In this document: positions 9,101-16,510 of the stretch, one piece after another
How the letters are laid out: the number at the start of each line of letters is the position of its first letter
How positions within the stretch are numbered: the stretch's first letter is position 1
Source: a bacterium
GTDB taxonomy: Bacteria; Acidobacteriota; Polarisedimenticolia; Polarisedimenticolales; Polarisedimenticolaceae
Direction of reading: 5' to 3'
Assembly: GCA_024226515.1 (NCBI GenBank)
Contig: JAAELQ010000158.1
Coordinates: 1 to 41,563, forward strand
DNA length: 41,563 nt
Notes under the pieces: model-generated
The model's input: only the letters and a program-made list of their open reading frames with translations
The model's database searches: none
What the model was told of the DNA's origin: nothing
Made by a program: the position numbers and the translations under genes

Positions 9101-9938
9101 CGGTCAGTCGCCTCACTGCTTCTTGCGCCTGCTCGCGCAGATCGTTGACGGCGCGGTTGTTCTGGCGCGCCGCCGGTAGCGTTTCGATGGCGTCCAGCGA
9201 CCTGCGGTACGCGGTGAGGGCTTCCTCGGGTCGCCCGGCGGCCTCCAGCAGTTCGCCGCGCTGGATCAGCCATTTCTCCTTGCGTCCCGAGCGGCTCGTG
9301 ATCTCGTCCAGGCGCACCAGAGCTTCGTCGATCCTACCGATCTCGGTCAGCAGCTGGACCGCCGTGAGTTGCAACGTGATCGGATTGCCCAGACGCTCGC
9401 GACCCTGGTCCAGCCCCTCCACGGCTCGGGGATGGTGTTTGGCCCCCGCAGCCTGCAGCGCCCGGGCTCGCTCGAGGTAGTGGTCCGGGCGCGGTGCGCG
9501 CTCGCCGAAGAGCTGGAACGCCGTGTCATAGTCCGCCGCGGCAGCCAGATGGCGGCCGAGTCGGTTCAGGGCGCGGGCGCGCACGATCCAGGCTTCCGCT
9601 ATATCGGAACGATTATCCAGAACGCGCGTCATTCGCTTGCGGGCGCCCTTGAGGTTCCGGTTGGCCAGATCGATTTTCGCCAGCGAAATCTCGGCTGCCC
9701 AGAGCGAACCGTCGAGCTTCAACGCGTGGAGCAGATCGGCCTTCGCGAGGTCCCAGTGCCGGTCGAGTCGATGGACCTCTCCGCGACGCAGGTACAACGC
9801 CGCGTCTTCGGGTGACTGTTCGATCAGCCCGTCCAGATGCACGATCTGTTTGTCGAGGCCGGGATGCGCGCACACCGGAGTCGACACCGCAACAAACAAC
9901 GCGCAGAGCGGTACGAGAAAGATTAAAATAATTCTCAT
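9090..9938 (-). CDS. Exported TPR-repeat protein
   Basis: A 282-residue protein with a clear signal peptide (about 1-24, ending in PVCAHP) followed by helical tetratricopeptide repeats. Recognisable units include PEDAALYLRRGEVHRLDRHW, the repeats around AEAWIVRARALNRLGRHLAA, and PEEALTAYRRSLDAI near the C-terminus. TPRs form protein-binding scaffolds and no catalytic motif is visible. The stop overlaps the GTG of the giant phosphoesterase gene by 11 bases, so the two are almost certainly co-transcribed and translationally coupled. The protein may help export, fold or hold that partner, which is inference from position. The start is ATG 9938 with no strong Shine-Dalgarno; the region upstream is shared with the divergent TolB-like gene. 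Confidence 0.85.
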   Translation of the reverse strand: MRIILIFLVPLCALFVAVSTPVCAHPGLDKQIVHLDGLIEQSPEDAALYLRRGEVHRLDRHWDLAKADLLHALKLDGSLWAAEISLAKIDLANRNLKGARKRMTRVLDNRSDIAEAWIVRARALNRLGRHLAAAADYDTAFQLFGERAPRPDHYLERARALQAAGAKHHPRAVEGLDQGRERLGNPITLQLTAVQLLTEIGRIDEALVRLDEITSRSGRKEKWLIQRGELLEAAGRPEEALTAYRRSLDAIETLPAARQNNRAVNDLREQAQEAVRRLTGES

Positions 9939-10088
9939 TTTTTCTGCCTTGCCCTAACCTATGTACTCACAAACTCGTGGAGGAGCCATCAATTCCGGTC
10001 CGGGTCGAACTTGCGTCGTCTCGCCGCCGCAATTCGGTTTGTGTCATCATGCGTGAGGTTCGGGTTCACGGGGCAATTGGAGTCCAAA

Positions 10089-11258
10089 ATGCCAGAGAAA
10101 TGGGGCCGGGCGGCCCTCGTCGGGCTGCTGACGGCGGCGTGCGGGCTGCTCGGCGCGGCGTCCGCCATCGGCGCCGGACCGCACACGACCCAGGTTGATG
10201 AAGGTGCGACCCAGGTTGATTTCGGGGAGGTTGATTTCTTCGGCCGGTCCCGGCAGCTCACGTTCGATGGGCGTCGAGCGGGGGAGGGGTACTTTTCCCC
10301 CGACGGTAAGAGAATGGTGTTCCAGAGCGAGCGCGATCCGCAGAACCCGTTCTTCCAGATCTTCGAGCTGAACTTCGAGACCGGCGAGAGTCATCGTGTC
10401 TCGCCCGGCACGGGAAAGACGACCTGCGCCTTCTTCCGGCCCGGAAGCGACGAGATCCTCTTCGGTTCCACGCATCACGACCCCGCCAGCGCCGACCTGC
10501 AGAAGGCGGAGCTGGAGTTCCGCGCGTCGGGCAAGGAGAAGCGCTACTCCTGGGACTTCGACACTCACATGGATGTGTACGTATCCACGGGGACGAAGGA
10601 TACGCCGGTCCGTCTGACCGACGCCGAGGGCTACGACGCAGAGGCCAGCTACAGCCCCGACGGGAAGTGGATCGTCTTCTCCTCGACCCGTGACGCCTAC
10701 GAACGCCGGCTGAACGAGGAAGAGAAGGCGAAGCTCGAGGTCGATCCGTCCTACTTCGCCGAGATCTACGTCATGCGCCCCGACGGATCGGGGCAGCGTC
10801 GCCTGACCCGCACGCCGGGTTACGACGGAGGCCCGTTCTTCAGCGCCGACGGAAGTCGGATCGTCTGGCGCCGCTTCGACGCCGAGGGACTGATCGCGGA
10901 CGTCTGGACGATGCGCCTCGACGGGTCGGATCAGCGCCAGATCACCGACTTCGAGTCGATGAGCTGGGCGCCCTACCCGCATCCGGCGGGCCATTACTAC
11001 ATCTTCACCTCGAACAAGCTCGGGTTCGAGAACTTCGAGCTGTTCCTCGTCGACGCAGAGGGCCGCAGGCAGCCGGTCCGGGTTACCTACACCGACGGCT
11101 TCGACGGACTCCCGGTGTTCACGCCCGATGGAAAGCGACTGGCGTGGACCTCCAAGCGACACGGCCGCGACGGAGCGCAGATCTTCCTGGCCGAATGGAA
11201 TCACGCGCGCGCGCTCGAGGCCCTTGCCGCGTCGCCCGAGCGTAGGAGCGGAGAATGA
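10089..11258 (+). CDS. Exported TolB-like WD40/PD40 beta-propeller protein
   Basis: ATG 10089 is chosen over an upstream TTG at 10011 because GGAG sits six bases before it and the protein then begins with a proper signal peptide (MPEKWGRAALVGLLTAACGL). The mature protein has PD40/TolB-type propeller blades: YFSPDGKRMVFQS, YSPDGKWIVFSSTRD, FSADGSRIVWRRF and FTPDGKRLAWTS. Such proteins bind partners or ligands in the periplasm and have no catalytic residues of their own. The gene overlaps the following M28 peptidase gene by ATGA, implying a joint role, perhaps in peptide degradation. Odd feature: between the signal peptide and the first blade is a short stretch TTQVDEGATQVDFGEVDF, encoded by three near-copies of the dispersed repeat, as if inserted in frame. 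Confidence 0.85.
   Translation: MPEKWGRAALVGLLTAACGLLGAASAIGAGPHTTQVDEGATQVDFGEVDFFGRSRQLTFDGRRAGEGYFSPDGKRMVFQSERDPQNPFFQIFELNFETGESHRVSPGTGKTTCAFFRPGSDEILFGSTHHDPASADLQKAELEFRASGKEKRYSWDFDTHMDVYVSTGTKDTPVRLTDAEGYDAEASYSPDGKWIVFSSTRDAYERRLNEEEKAKLEVDPSYFAEIYVMRPDGSGQRRLTRTPGYDGGPFFSADGSRIVWRRFDAEGLIADVWTMRLDGSDQRQITDFESMSWAPYPHPAGHYYIFTSNKLGFENFELFLVDAEGRRQPVRVTYTDGFDGLPVFTPDGKRLAWTSKRHGRDGAQIFLAEWNHARALEALAASPERRSGE
10187..10238. repeat. Dispersed short repeat, copy C (three tandem near-copies)
   Basis: Three copies of (C)CAGGTTGAT or GAGGTTGAT lie at 10191, 10211 and 10227, spaced 20 and 16 bases apart. The middle one (10207-10223) is the exact reverse complement of copy A. The block is within the TolB-like gene, in frame, just after the signal-peptide codons. 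Confidence 0.65.
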
Positions 11259-13069
11259 GAACCGTCGTTGCCGGTCTGCTCACTTTGGCGTTCGCCTTCG
11301 CGCCGGCGATGGCGCAGGGTGCGGCCGCAACCGTATCGACCCTTCGCAGCCACGTCGAGGCCCTGGCCGCCGACGAGTTGGAAGGCCGCCTGACCGGATC
11401 GGCCGGCGAGCGCCAGGCCGCGGATTACATCGGCAAGCAACTCGAGGCGATGGGCGCCAAGCCGCTGCCGGGAACGGACGGGTTCATTCAGTCGTTCGAG
11501 TTCACCGCGGGAACACAGGACGCGGGATCGGCGCTCTCGATCGAGCTCGAGGACAAGAAGCCGCAGTCGTGGCAGGGCACCGACCATGTCCGCGCGCTCT
11601 CGTTCAGCGACAACGGGGCGGTGACCGCGCCCGTGATCTTCGCCGGCTACGGATTGACCGTTCCCGACGGCAAGGACTTCTCCTACGACAGCTACCACGG
11701 TCTCGACGTCAAGGACAAGATCGTCGTCGTGCTGCGTTACTTTCCGGAGGATATCGATCAGGACGAGCGAGCCGTGCTCGCCCGCTACTCCGGGCTGCGC
11801 TACAAGGCGCTCAACGCCCGCGAGCTCGGCGCCAAGGCCGTGCTGCTGATCACCGGCCCCACCTCGCCCAACTCGGGAGAGACGATCCCGTCCAGCTTCG
11901 ACACCGCGCTGTCGGGGTCCGGGATCATCGCCGCCAGCGCCAGCGGAGAGGTTGCCGACGCGATCTTCGCCGCCCACGGAGAGTCGCTCGAGAAAGTGCA
12001 GAAGGGCCTCGACACCGGCAATCCGCATCTGACCGGCTTCGACATCCCCGGCATCGCACTCACGCTCGAGGTCGCGGTGAAGCGCGAGCGCAGACAGGGG
12101 CACAACGTGCTCGGCTACCTGCCCGCGACCGAGAAGACAGAAGGCGACCCGAGCTACGTGATGATCGGCGCCCATTTCGATCACCTCGGTCACGGCAAGG
12201 GGCTGAACTCCCTGGCCAAGAAGGAGGAGGTCGGACAGATCCACAACGGCGCGGACGACAACGCCTCCGGCGTGGCCGCGGTTCTCGAGGCGGGCAAGGT
12301 GATCAGCAAGAAGGCTCGCCACCGCGACGTCGTCCTGGGTTTCTGGTCGGGCGAAGAAATGGGACTGCTCGGCTCGAGTCGCTTCGTCAAGGAGGAGCTG
12401 TTGCCGACGGACCGGATCGCCGGGTACGTCAACCTCGACATGGTCGGCCGCATGCGGGAGAACAAGTTGACGTTGCAGGCGGTCGGCAGCAGTGACGCCT
12501 GGCCCAAGCTGATCGAGCAGGCCAACGTCGTCGTCGGTTTCGACATCAACACCCAGGACGACCCGTACCTGCCCACGGACAGCACGTCGTTCTACCAGGC
12601 CGGCATCCCGACGCTGAATCTGTTCACGGGATCTCACGAGGACTACCACCGCCCCTCCGACACGGCGGAGCGAGTGAATTACGAGGGGCTGGCGCGGATC
12701 GCGCACTTCACCGCCCTCACGGTGCAGAAGCTGGCCAAACTCGACCCGCCCCCGAAGTACGAGAAGGTCATCCCACGCGACAAGGGCGGAGATCGCGACA
12801 CGTTGCGCGCGTTCACGGGAACGATTCCCGACTACACCGAAGAGGTGGATGGTCTGCGCCTGAGCGGCGTGGTCGGCGGCGGCCCGGCCGACACGGCGGG
12901 GTTGCAGGCCGGCGACGTGATCGTGGAATTCGGGGGGCAGAAGATCGCCAACATCTACGACTACACGTATGCGCTGGACGCTGTGAAGATCGACGTGCCG
13001 CTCGAGGTCGTCGTCGTGCGTGACGGAGAACGGATCGAGATGAGCATCACGCCAACGGCCCGCAAATGA
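11255..13069 (+). CDS. M28-family zinc aminopeptidase with PA and PDZ domains
   Basis: A 604-residue exported peptidase starting at an ATG that overlaps the previous stop (ATGA). Signal peptide about 1-20 (ending AMAQ). A PA-type insert domain (about 95-270) precedes or interrupts the catalytic M28 domain (about 280-490). The co-catalytic two-zinc ligands are all visible: H307 in GAHFDHLGHG, D334/D335 in NGADDNASG, the EE pair at 367-368 in SGEEMGLLGS, D395 in NLDMVGR and H465 in HEDYHRPSDT. A C-terminal PDZ domain (about 510-600; GPADTAGLQAGDVIVEFGG) probably recruits substrates. Expected to remove N-terminal amino acids from peptides in the periplasm or outside the cell. It shares an operon with the TolB-like propeller. 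Confidence 0.92.
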   Translation: MRTVVAGLLTLAFAFAPAMAQGAAATVSTLRSHVEALAADELEGRLTGSAGERQAADYIGKQLEAMGAKPLPGTDGFIQSFEFTAGTQDAGSALSIELEDKKPQSWQGTDHVRALSFSDNGAVTAPVIFAGYGLTVPDGKDFSYDSYHGLDVKDKIVVVLRYFPEDIDQDERAVLARYSGLRYKALNARELGAKAVLLITGPTSPNSGETIPSSFDTALSGSGIIAASASGEVADAIFAAHGESLEKVQKGLDTGNPHLTGFDIPGIALTLEVAVKRERRQGHNVLGYLPATEKTEGDPSYVMIGAHFDHLGHGKGLNSLAKKEEVGQIHNGADDNASGVAAVLEAGKVISKKARHRDVVLGFWSGEEMGLLGSSRFVKEELLPTDRIAGYVNLDMVGRMRENKLTLQAVGSSDAWPKLIEQANVVVGFDINTQDDPYLPTDSTSFYQAGIPTLNLFTGSHEDYHRPSDTAERVNYEGLARIAHFTALTVQKLAKLDPPPKYEKVIPRDKGGDRDTLRAFTGTIPDYTEEVDGLRLSGVVGGGPADTAGLQAGDVIVEFGGQKIANIYDYTYALDAVKIDVPLEVVVVRDGERIEMSITPTARK

Positions 13070-13122
13070 ACGACTTGGACCTCAGGCTAGATCTGGGCCG
13101 AACGGACGGATAGAATCAGCAC

Positions 13123-14433
13123 ATGACGCCAGAAACACTCTCGACCCTGGACTTTGGTGAACCCGATCTCATCGACGCCTCGCTGAGCGACAACGTTCGC
13201 GGACTCGTCGGTTCCGAGATCCTGAAGATCGCCGCCGACGTGAAGAAGATGATCGCCGCGGGCGACGACGTGTGCAATCTCACCGTCGGTGATTTCGACT
13301 CGCGCCATTTTCCGATCCCGGACGGCCTACGCGAACGGATCATCACGGCTTACAACGACGGCGAGACGAACTACCCGCCGTCGGACGGCGTGCTCGCGCT
13401 GCGCAAGGCGGTCGTCGATTTCGTCGCACGCACCTGGGGCGCGCGCTACCCGATCGAGTCGGTGCTCATCGCCAGCGGCGCCCGACCGATCCTGTACTCG
13501 ACCTATCTCGCCGTGGTCAACGCGGGCGAAAAGGTTGTCTACCCCGTTCCGTCGTGGAACAACAATCACTACGTCTGGATGAGCGGCGCCGAGGGCGTCG
13601 TCGTGCCCACGCGCGCGGAAGACGGCTTCATGCCGACGCTGGACCAGCTCGCGCCGCACCTGCGGGACGCGAGGCTGCTGGTGCTGAACAGCCCGCTCAA
13701 CCCGACGGGCACGCTGATCGCCGAGGACCAGTTGCGGGCGATCGTCGAGGCCGTCGTCGAAGAGAATCAGCGGCGCACCAAGCAGGGCCGCCGCGGACTG
13801 TTCCTCCTGCACGATCAGGTGTACTCGACCCTGCTTTCCGGGGACGCGCGGCACAGGATGCCCGTGGCGCTGGTCCCCGAGGCGGCGCCGTGGGTCGTCA
13901 GTCTCGACGGGATCTCGAAGGGCTTCGCCGCCACGGGGCTGCGCGTGGGATGGGTGCTTGGCGCGCCGAAGCTCGTCGCGCGCATGAAGGCTCTGGTCGG
14001 TCACATCGGCGCCTGGGCGCCGAGGCCCGAACAGGTCGCGGTCGCCGGCTTCCTCAACGACGCGCCGGCCGTCGAGGCCTATCAGCAAGAGATGAACCGC
14101 CGCGTCCAGCGCAGCCTCGATGCGCTGTTCAACGGGTTCACCGAGATGCGCGCCCAGGGCTATCCCGTCGACTGTGTCAGCCCCCAGGGGGCGATCTACC
14201 TCTCGCTGCGTCTGGATCTGATCGGACGTTCGATCGGCGGCCGGCGACTGGAGACCAACGAGGACATCCGACAGCTACTGCTCGATCGCGCGGGTCTGGC
14301 GGCCGTGCCGTTCCAGGCGTTCGGTCTCGAACAGGACAGCGGCTGGTTCCGCCTGTCGGTCGGCGCCGTCTCCACCGACGACATCGAGCGCGCGTTCCCG
14401 CGTCTGCGCAGCCTGCTCGACGAGTTGACCTAG
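13123..14433 (+). CDS. PLP-dependent class I/II aminotransferase
   Basis: A 436-residue fold-type I aminotransferase of the aspartate/aromatic aminotransferase superfamily. K266 in SLDGISKGFAATGLRVGWV is the Schiff-base lysine and the arginine in GLRVGW contacts the cofactor phosphate. NSPLNPTG (about residue 190) and the HDQVYSTLL segment are the usual PLP-ring and cofactor-binding motifs, and an N-terminal NYPPSDGVLALRKA segment also fits. There is no signal peptide, so it is cytosolic. The substrate cannot be told from sequence; a broad amino-donor role with 2-oxoglutarate is the default. ATG 13123 follows the M28 gene by 53 bases and may be expressed separately. Its TAG stop shares a CTAG with the convergent TlpA-like gene. 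Confidence 0.9.
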   Translation: MTPETLSTLDFGEPDLIDASLSDNVRGLVGSEILKIAADVKKMIAAGDDVCNLTVGDFDSRHFPIPDGLRERIITAYNDGETNYPPSDGVLALRKAVVDFVARTWGARYPIESVLIASGARPILYSTYLAVVNAGEKVVYPVPSWNNNHYVWMSGAEGVVVPTRAEDGFMPTLDQLAPHLRDARLLVLNSPLNPTGTLIAEDQLRAIVEAVVEENQRRTKQGRRGLFLLHDQVYSTLLSGDARHRMPVALVPEAAPWVVSLDGISKGFAATGLRVGWVLGAPKLVARMKALVGHIGAWAPRPEQVAVAGFLNDAPAVEAYQQEMNRRVQRSLDALFNGFTEMRAQGYPVDCVSPQGAIYLSLRLDLIGRSIGGRRLETNEDIRQLLLDRAGLAAVPFQAFGLEQDSGWFRLSVGAVSTDDIERAFPRLRSLLDELT

Positions 14434-15503
14434 GGGCCGCTTCTCGTGCCGGCTCCTTGCCCCTGAACGAGGCAGTTCAGGTCCGGTGAGTCGCCCTTCT
14501 TGTCGAGGCGAAACTCGTATTGGAGTTGCGGCGGATCGTTGGATGCGTTCAACCTTCCCGTCAACTGCAGATCGATCGTCGAACCGCCGCCCCGTTCGCG
14601 GACGCGCTGTTTCATCGTGGTCGAGAATTCGCCCGATGCCTTCTGGTACTGCAACGAGATGCGCCGGAATCCGAGGTACTCACCCTCGAACCTCGCGTCG
14701 ATGCGATCGTCGTAGACCGACAGAGTCGCCGGGACGGTCACCGGCGGGATCTTCGGCCCGCAGTTCTTCAGCGTTTGCTCGAGCGTGATCTGGTACGAAC
14801 CCGAGAGGTCGGGGTTCTTCTCCGCGCGCCGCGACGGAGTGCGCGGCTTCTTGGCCTCGGGCTTCGGGCCGGCGCTCTGGGATCTTCCGGTCGGCCGGGT
14901 CGTCTTGCGCGGCTTCTTCTTCGGCCCCTCCTCCTTGAGCAGTCGCTCGAGGAAGAACTCCACCGGCACAGGGTCGAAGCTGCCGAAGTGGTTGAACACG
15001 AGCAAGCCCTGCTTGTCGATGATCGCGATCTGCGGCGTACCCTGCGTGTCGTAGCGAGTCATCGTCACCGGGATCTTGTCTCCCGGCTTCTCGTAAGCGT
15101 CGATCCCCACCGGGTGCAGCATTCCCTTCTCGCGCACGAACTCGCGCAGGCGATCGGGCGTCTGCACGTCGTGGCCCTCGAAGACGGTGTGGATCGACAC
15201 GATGACCACGTTGTCGTTACCCCAGTACTTGTCGTGCCAGCGCTGGATCAACGGGATCGAGAAGCGATCGCAGCCCGGGCACCAAAGCTGGAAGAACTCG
15301 ACGATCACCACGCGCCCATCCAGATCGTCGAGCTTCCCCGGATCGCCGTTGATCCACTCGGCGACCTTCCACTCCGGGGCGGGTGTCGGCTGCGCCAGCA
15401 CGCCGCACTGCGCGCTGCCGCACGCACAGGCCAGCGCCAGCGCGAACAGCACCGCCGCCACGGTTCGGACGATTCGGTTGGAACTGCTCTCCCTCATCCT
15501 CAT
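14430..15503 (-). CDS. Exported TlpA/ResA-like thioredoxin-fold protein
   Basis: A 357-residue protein with a signal peptide (about 1-35) and a redoxin/TlpA domain (about 45-195). The active-site motif is C75-P-G-C78 in FFQLWCPGCDRF, and the cis-proline region follows in YDTQGTPQIAIID. Family members act in the periplasm, reducing or oxidising disulfides or delivering electrons to peroxidases and cytochrome maturation. A basic, proline-rich linker (about 195-235) leads to a C-terminal beta-rich domain of unknown function (about 240-350). The gene lies directly downstream of the AhpD-like selenoprotein gene, whose stop nearly touches this start (15500 against 15503), so the two overlap and probably form a small thiol-redox operon. 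No conserved lipobox is evident. Confidence 0.85.
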   Translation of the reverse strand: MRMRESSSNRIVRTVAAVLFALALACACGSAQCGVLAQPTPAPEWKVAEWINGDPGKLDDLDGRVVIVEFFQLWCPGCDRFSIPLIQRWHDKYWGNDNVVIVSIHTVFEGHDVQTPDRLREFVREKGMLHPVGIDAYEKPGDKIPVTMTRYDTQGTPQIAIIDKQGLLVFNHFGSFDPVPVEFFLERLLKEEGPKKKPRKTTRPTGRSQSAGPKPEAKKPRTPSRRAEKNPDLSGSYQITLEQTLKNCGPKIPPVTVPATLSVYDDRIDARFEGEYLGFRRISLQYQKASGEFSTTMKQRVRERGGGSTIDLQLTGRLNASNDPPQLQYEFRLDKKGDSPDLNCLVQGQGAGTRSGP

Positions 15504-16075
15504 TTCGATTCTAGCCCGGACGATTCGCCGGCGCCCGGTGGGTGGGCCTCCAGCTCGACGCCGAGCCCGTCGGCGATGCGATTGACGTAGGCGTAGTAGC
15601 CGACGATCATCGCCAGGTCGAGCAGCGCCCGGTCGTCGAGTCCAGCGGTTCGGAGCGGTTCGAGGTCCTCGCGAGTCATCTCCGCAGGGCGCCGCGTCAA
15701 CTTCAGCGCCCAGTCCACCATCGCACGCTCGCGGGCCGGCAACGGGGCGAGATCCGGGTCGCGGCCGAGCCGCTCGGCCAGTCTGTCGTCTCCGGTGATT
15801 CGACGGAGCCCCGCTCCGTGGTGTGCCACTCAGTAGCGGCAGGCGTTGGCGGCGCTGACCGCCACGGCGACGACTTCCCGCTCGCGACGCGACAGGGGGC
15901 CCGAGCCGTACATCAGCGTGCGGTACAGCTCGAAGTGATCCGACAGACTGCGCGGATGTAACGAGTGGATGGCCAGGATGTTGTCGAGCGGCCGGTCGCC
16001 GGGAGCGATTCGCTCGTACAGACGGGCCAGCTCGCCCTCCGCCTCACTCTTTTCCAGTTGCCGAATCCAGGCCAT
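15500..16075 (-). CDS. AhpD-like peroxidase-related protein, probable selenoprotein (CxxU, UGA at codon 82)
   Basis: The frame runs 191 residues if the TGA at 15832-15830 is decoded. Residues 1-81 (MAWIRQLEKSEAEGEL to ANACRY) and residues 83 onward (VAHHGAGLRRITGDD to the end) are both continuous carboxymuconolactone-decarboxylase/AhpD-type sequence in one frame. The TGA sits exactly where the family has the second cysteine of the CxxC-x-x-x-H motif, giving C79-R-Y-U82-V-A-H-H. The hairpin just downstream fits a bacterial SECIS. The total length is normal for the peroxidase-related AhpD family, which reduces hydroperoxides through this thiol pair. The start ATG has AAGGAG five bases before it. 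The last four bases overlap the start of the TlpA-like gene. The alternative, a nonsense mutation or sequencing error, is less likely because the surrounding code is intact and the site is so specific. Confidence 0.85.
15803..15832 (-). promoter_or_regulatory. UGA codon and bacterial SECIS-like hairpin
   Basis: Directly 3' of the TGA (15832-15830) come 10 bases, then ACGGAGC (15819-15813), the loop GGG, and GCTCCGT (15809-15803): a perfect 7-bp stem. The loop begins 17 bases after UGA and starts with G, in line with the published bacterial SECIS rules (loop 16-37 bases from UGA, G in the first two loop positions) and with the spacing in E. coli fdhF. It would bind SelB to insert selenocysteine. 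The same bases also encode G-A-G-L-R. Confidence 0.65.
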
Positions 16076-16143
16076 GGCGTCTCCTTCGGTGAGGGAGTGC
16101 TAAAATCCGTGAGTTCGGAACCGACCGCGGATGCGGAGGAGGA

Positions 16144-16218
<75 letters not shown>

Positions 16219-16235
16219 CCTTTCTCGCGAAACTG

Positions 16236-16252
16236 GCGGCTACTTTAGCCGC
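16236..16252. other. Perfect 7-bp hairpin between tRNA and zinc-finger gene
   Basis: GCGGCTA-CTT-TAGCCGC, a perfect stem with a three-base loop, lies 17 bases upstream of the tRNA 5' end and 48 bases before the divergent zinc-finger gene. There is no T tract, so it is not a classical terminator. An operator or promoter-overlapping element is possible. Confidence 0.4.
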
Positions 16253-16273
16253 GCCGGGGGCCGGACGCAAGAA

Positions 16274-16287
16274 GCCGCCCGGGCGGC
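16274..16287. other. 14-bp perfect palindrome upstream of zinc-finger gene
   Basis: GCCGCCCGGGCGGC is fully self-complementary and sits just before the Shine-Dalgarno GGGAGA (16291) of the zinc-finger gene. It could be an operator or an RNA hairpin that hides the ribosome site. In such GC-rich DNA it could also be chance. Confidence 0.35.
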
Positions 16288-16299
16288 GTCGGGAGAGCG

Positions 16300-16473
16300 A
16301 TGGACGAATCGCATTGTTACGTGTGTCAGATCGCCGAGGATGTCGTGCGACTCCTCAAGTGCCCGATCTGTTTCAAGCGTTTTTGTGACAAGCACTCGAC
16401 GGAGATGAGTGGCCGCTCCTTCTGTAGCAAGGGGTGTGCGCAGTACTTCTTCTTCGGTGAGCCCGAGGACTAG
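16300..16473 (+). CDS. 57-residue zinc-finger protein
   Basis: A small gene with ATG 16300 preceded by GGGAGA at three bases' spacing, and TAG at 16471. The protein has eight evenly arranged zinc ligands: C6xxC9, C21xxC24, C29xxH32 and C42xxxC46. This resembles a two-zinc cross-brace or AN1/B-box-like treble-clef finger (KCPICFKRFCDKH, FCSKGCAQYFF), closing with an acidic tail GEPED. No signal peptide is present, so it is cytosolic; binding of protein, RNA or DNA is equally possible. It stands between a divergent tRNA gene and hemB, 37 bases before the latter, and may be the first gene of the haem operon. Strong ligand spacing and a good ribosome site support a real gene despite its size. I do not recognise a named family. 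Confidence 0.75.
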   Translation: MDESHCYVCQIAEDVVRLLKCPICFKRFCDKHSTEMSGRSFCSKGCAQYFFFGEPED

Positions 16474-16509
16474 GAGTCTATACCGCTGATGATCCGGACA
16501 GGCTCCTAG
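16470..16509. promoter_or_regulatory. Inverted repeat spanning zinc-finger stop and hemB leader
   Basis: CTAGGAG (16470-16476) and CTCCTAG (16503-16509) are perfect inverted copies separated by 26 bases. The right arm ends one base before the hemB ATG (16511), so pairing would bury the hemB ribosome-binding region. Possible translational control; not proven. Confidence 0.35.
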
Positions 16510-16510
16510 G

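Noticed and set aside
15830..16075. Reading the AhpD-like gene as a pseudogene broken by a stop codon, or as two genes
   Set aside because: The sequence on both sides is intact family sequence in one frame, the TGA falls on the redox cysteine, and a SECIS-like hairpin follows at the right distance.
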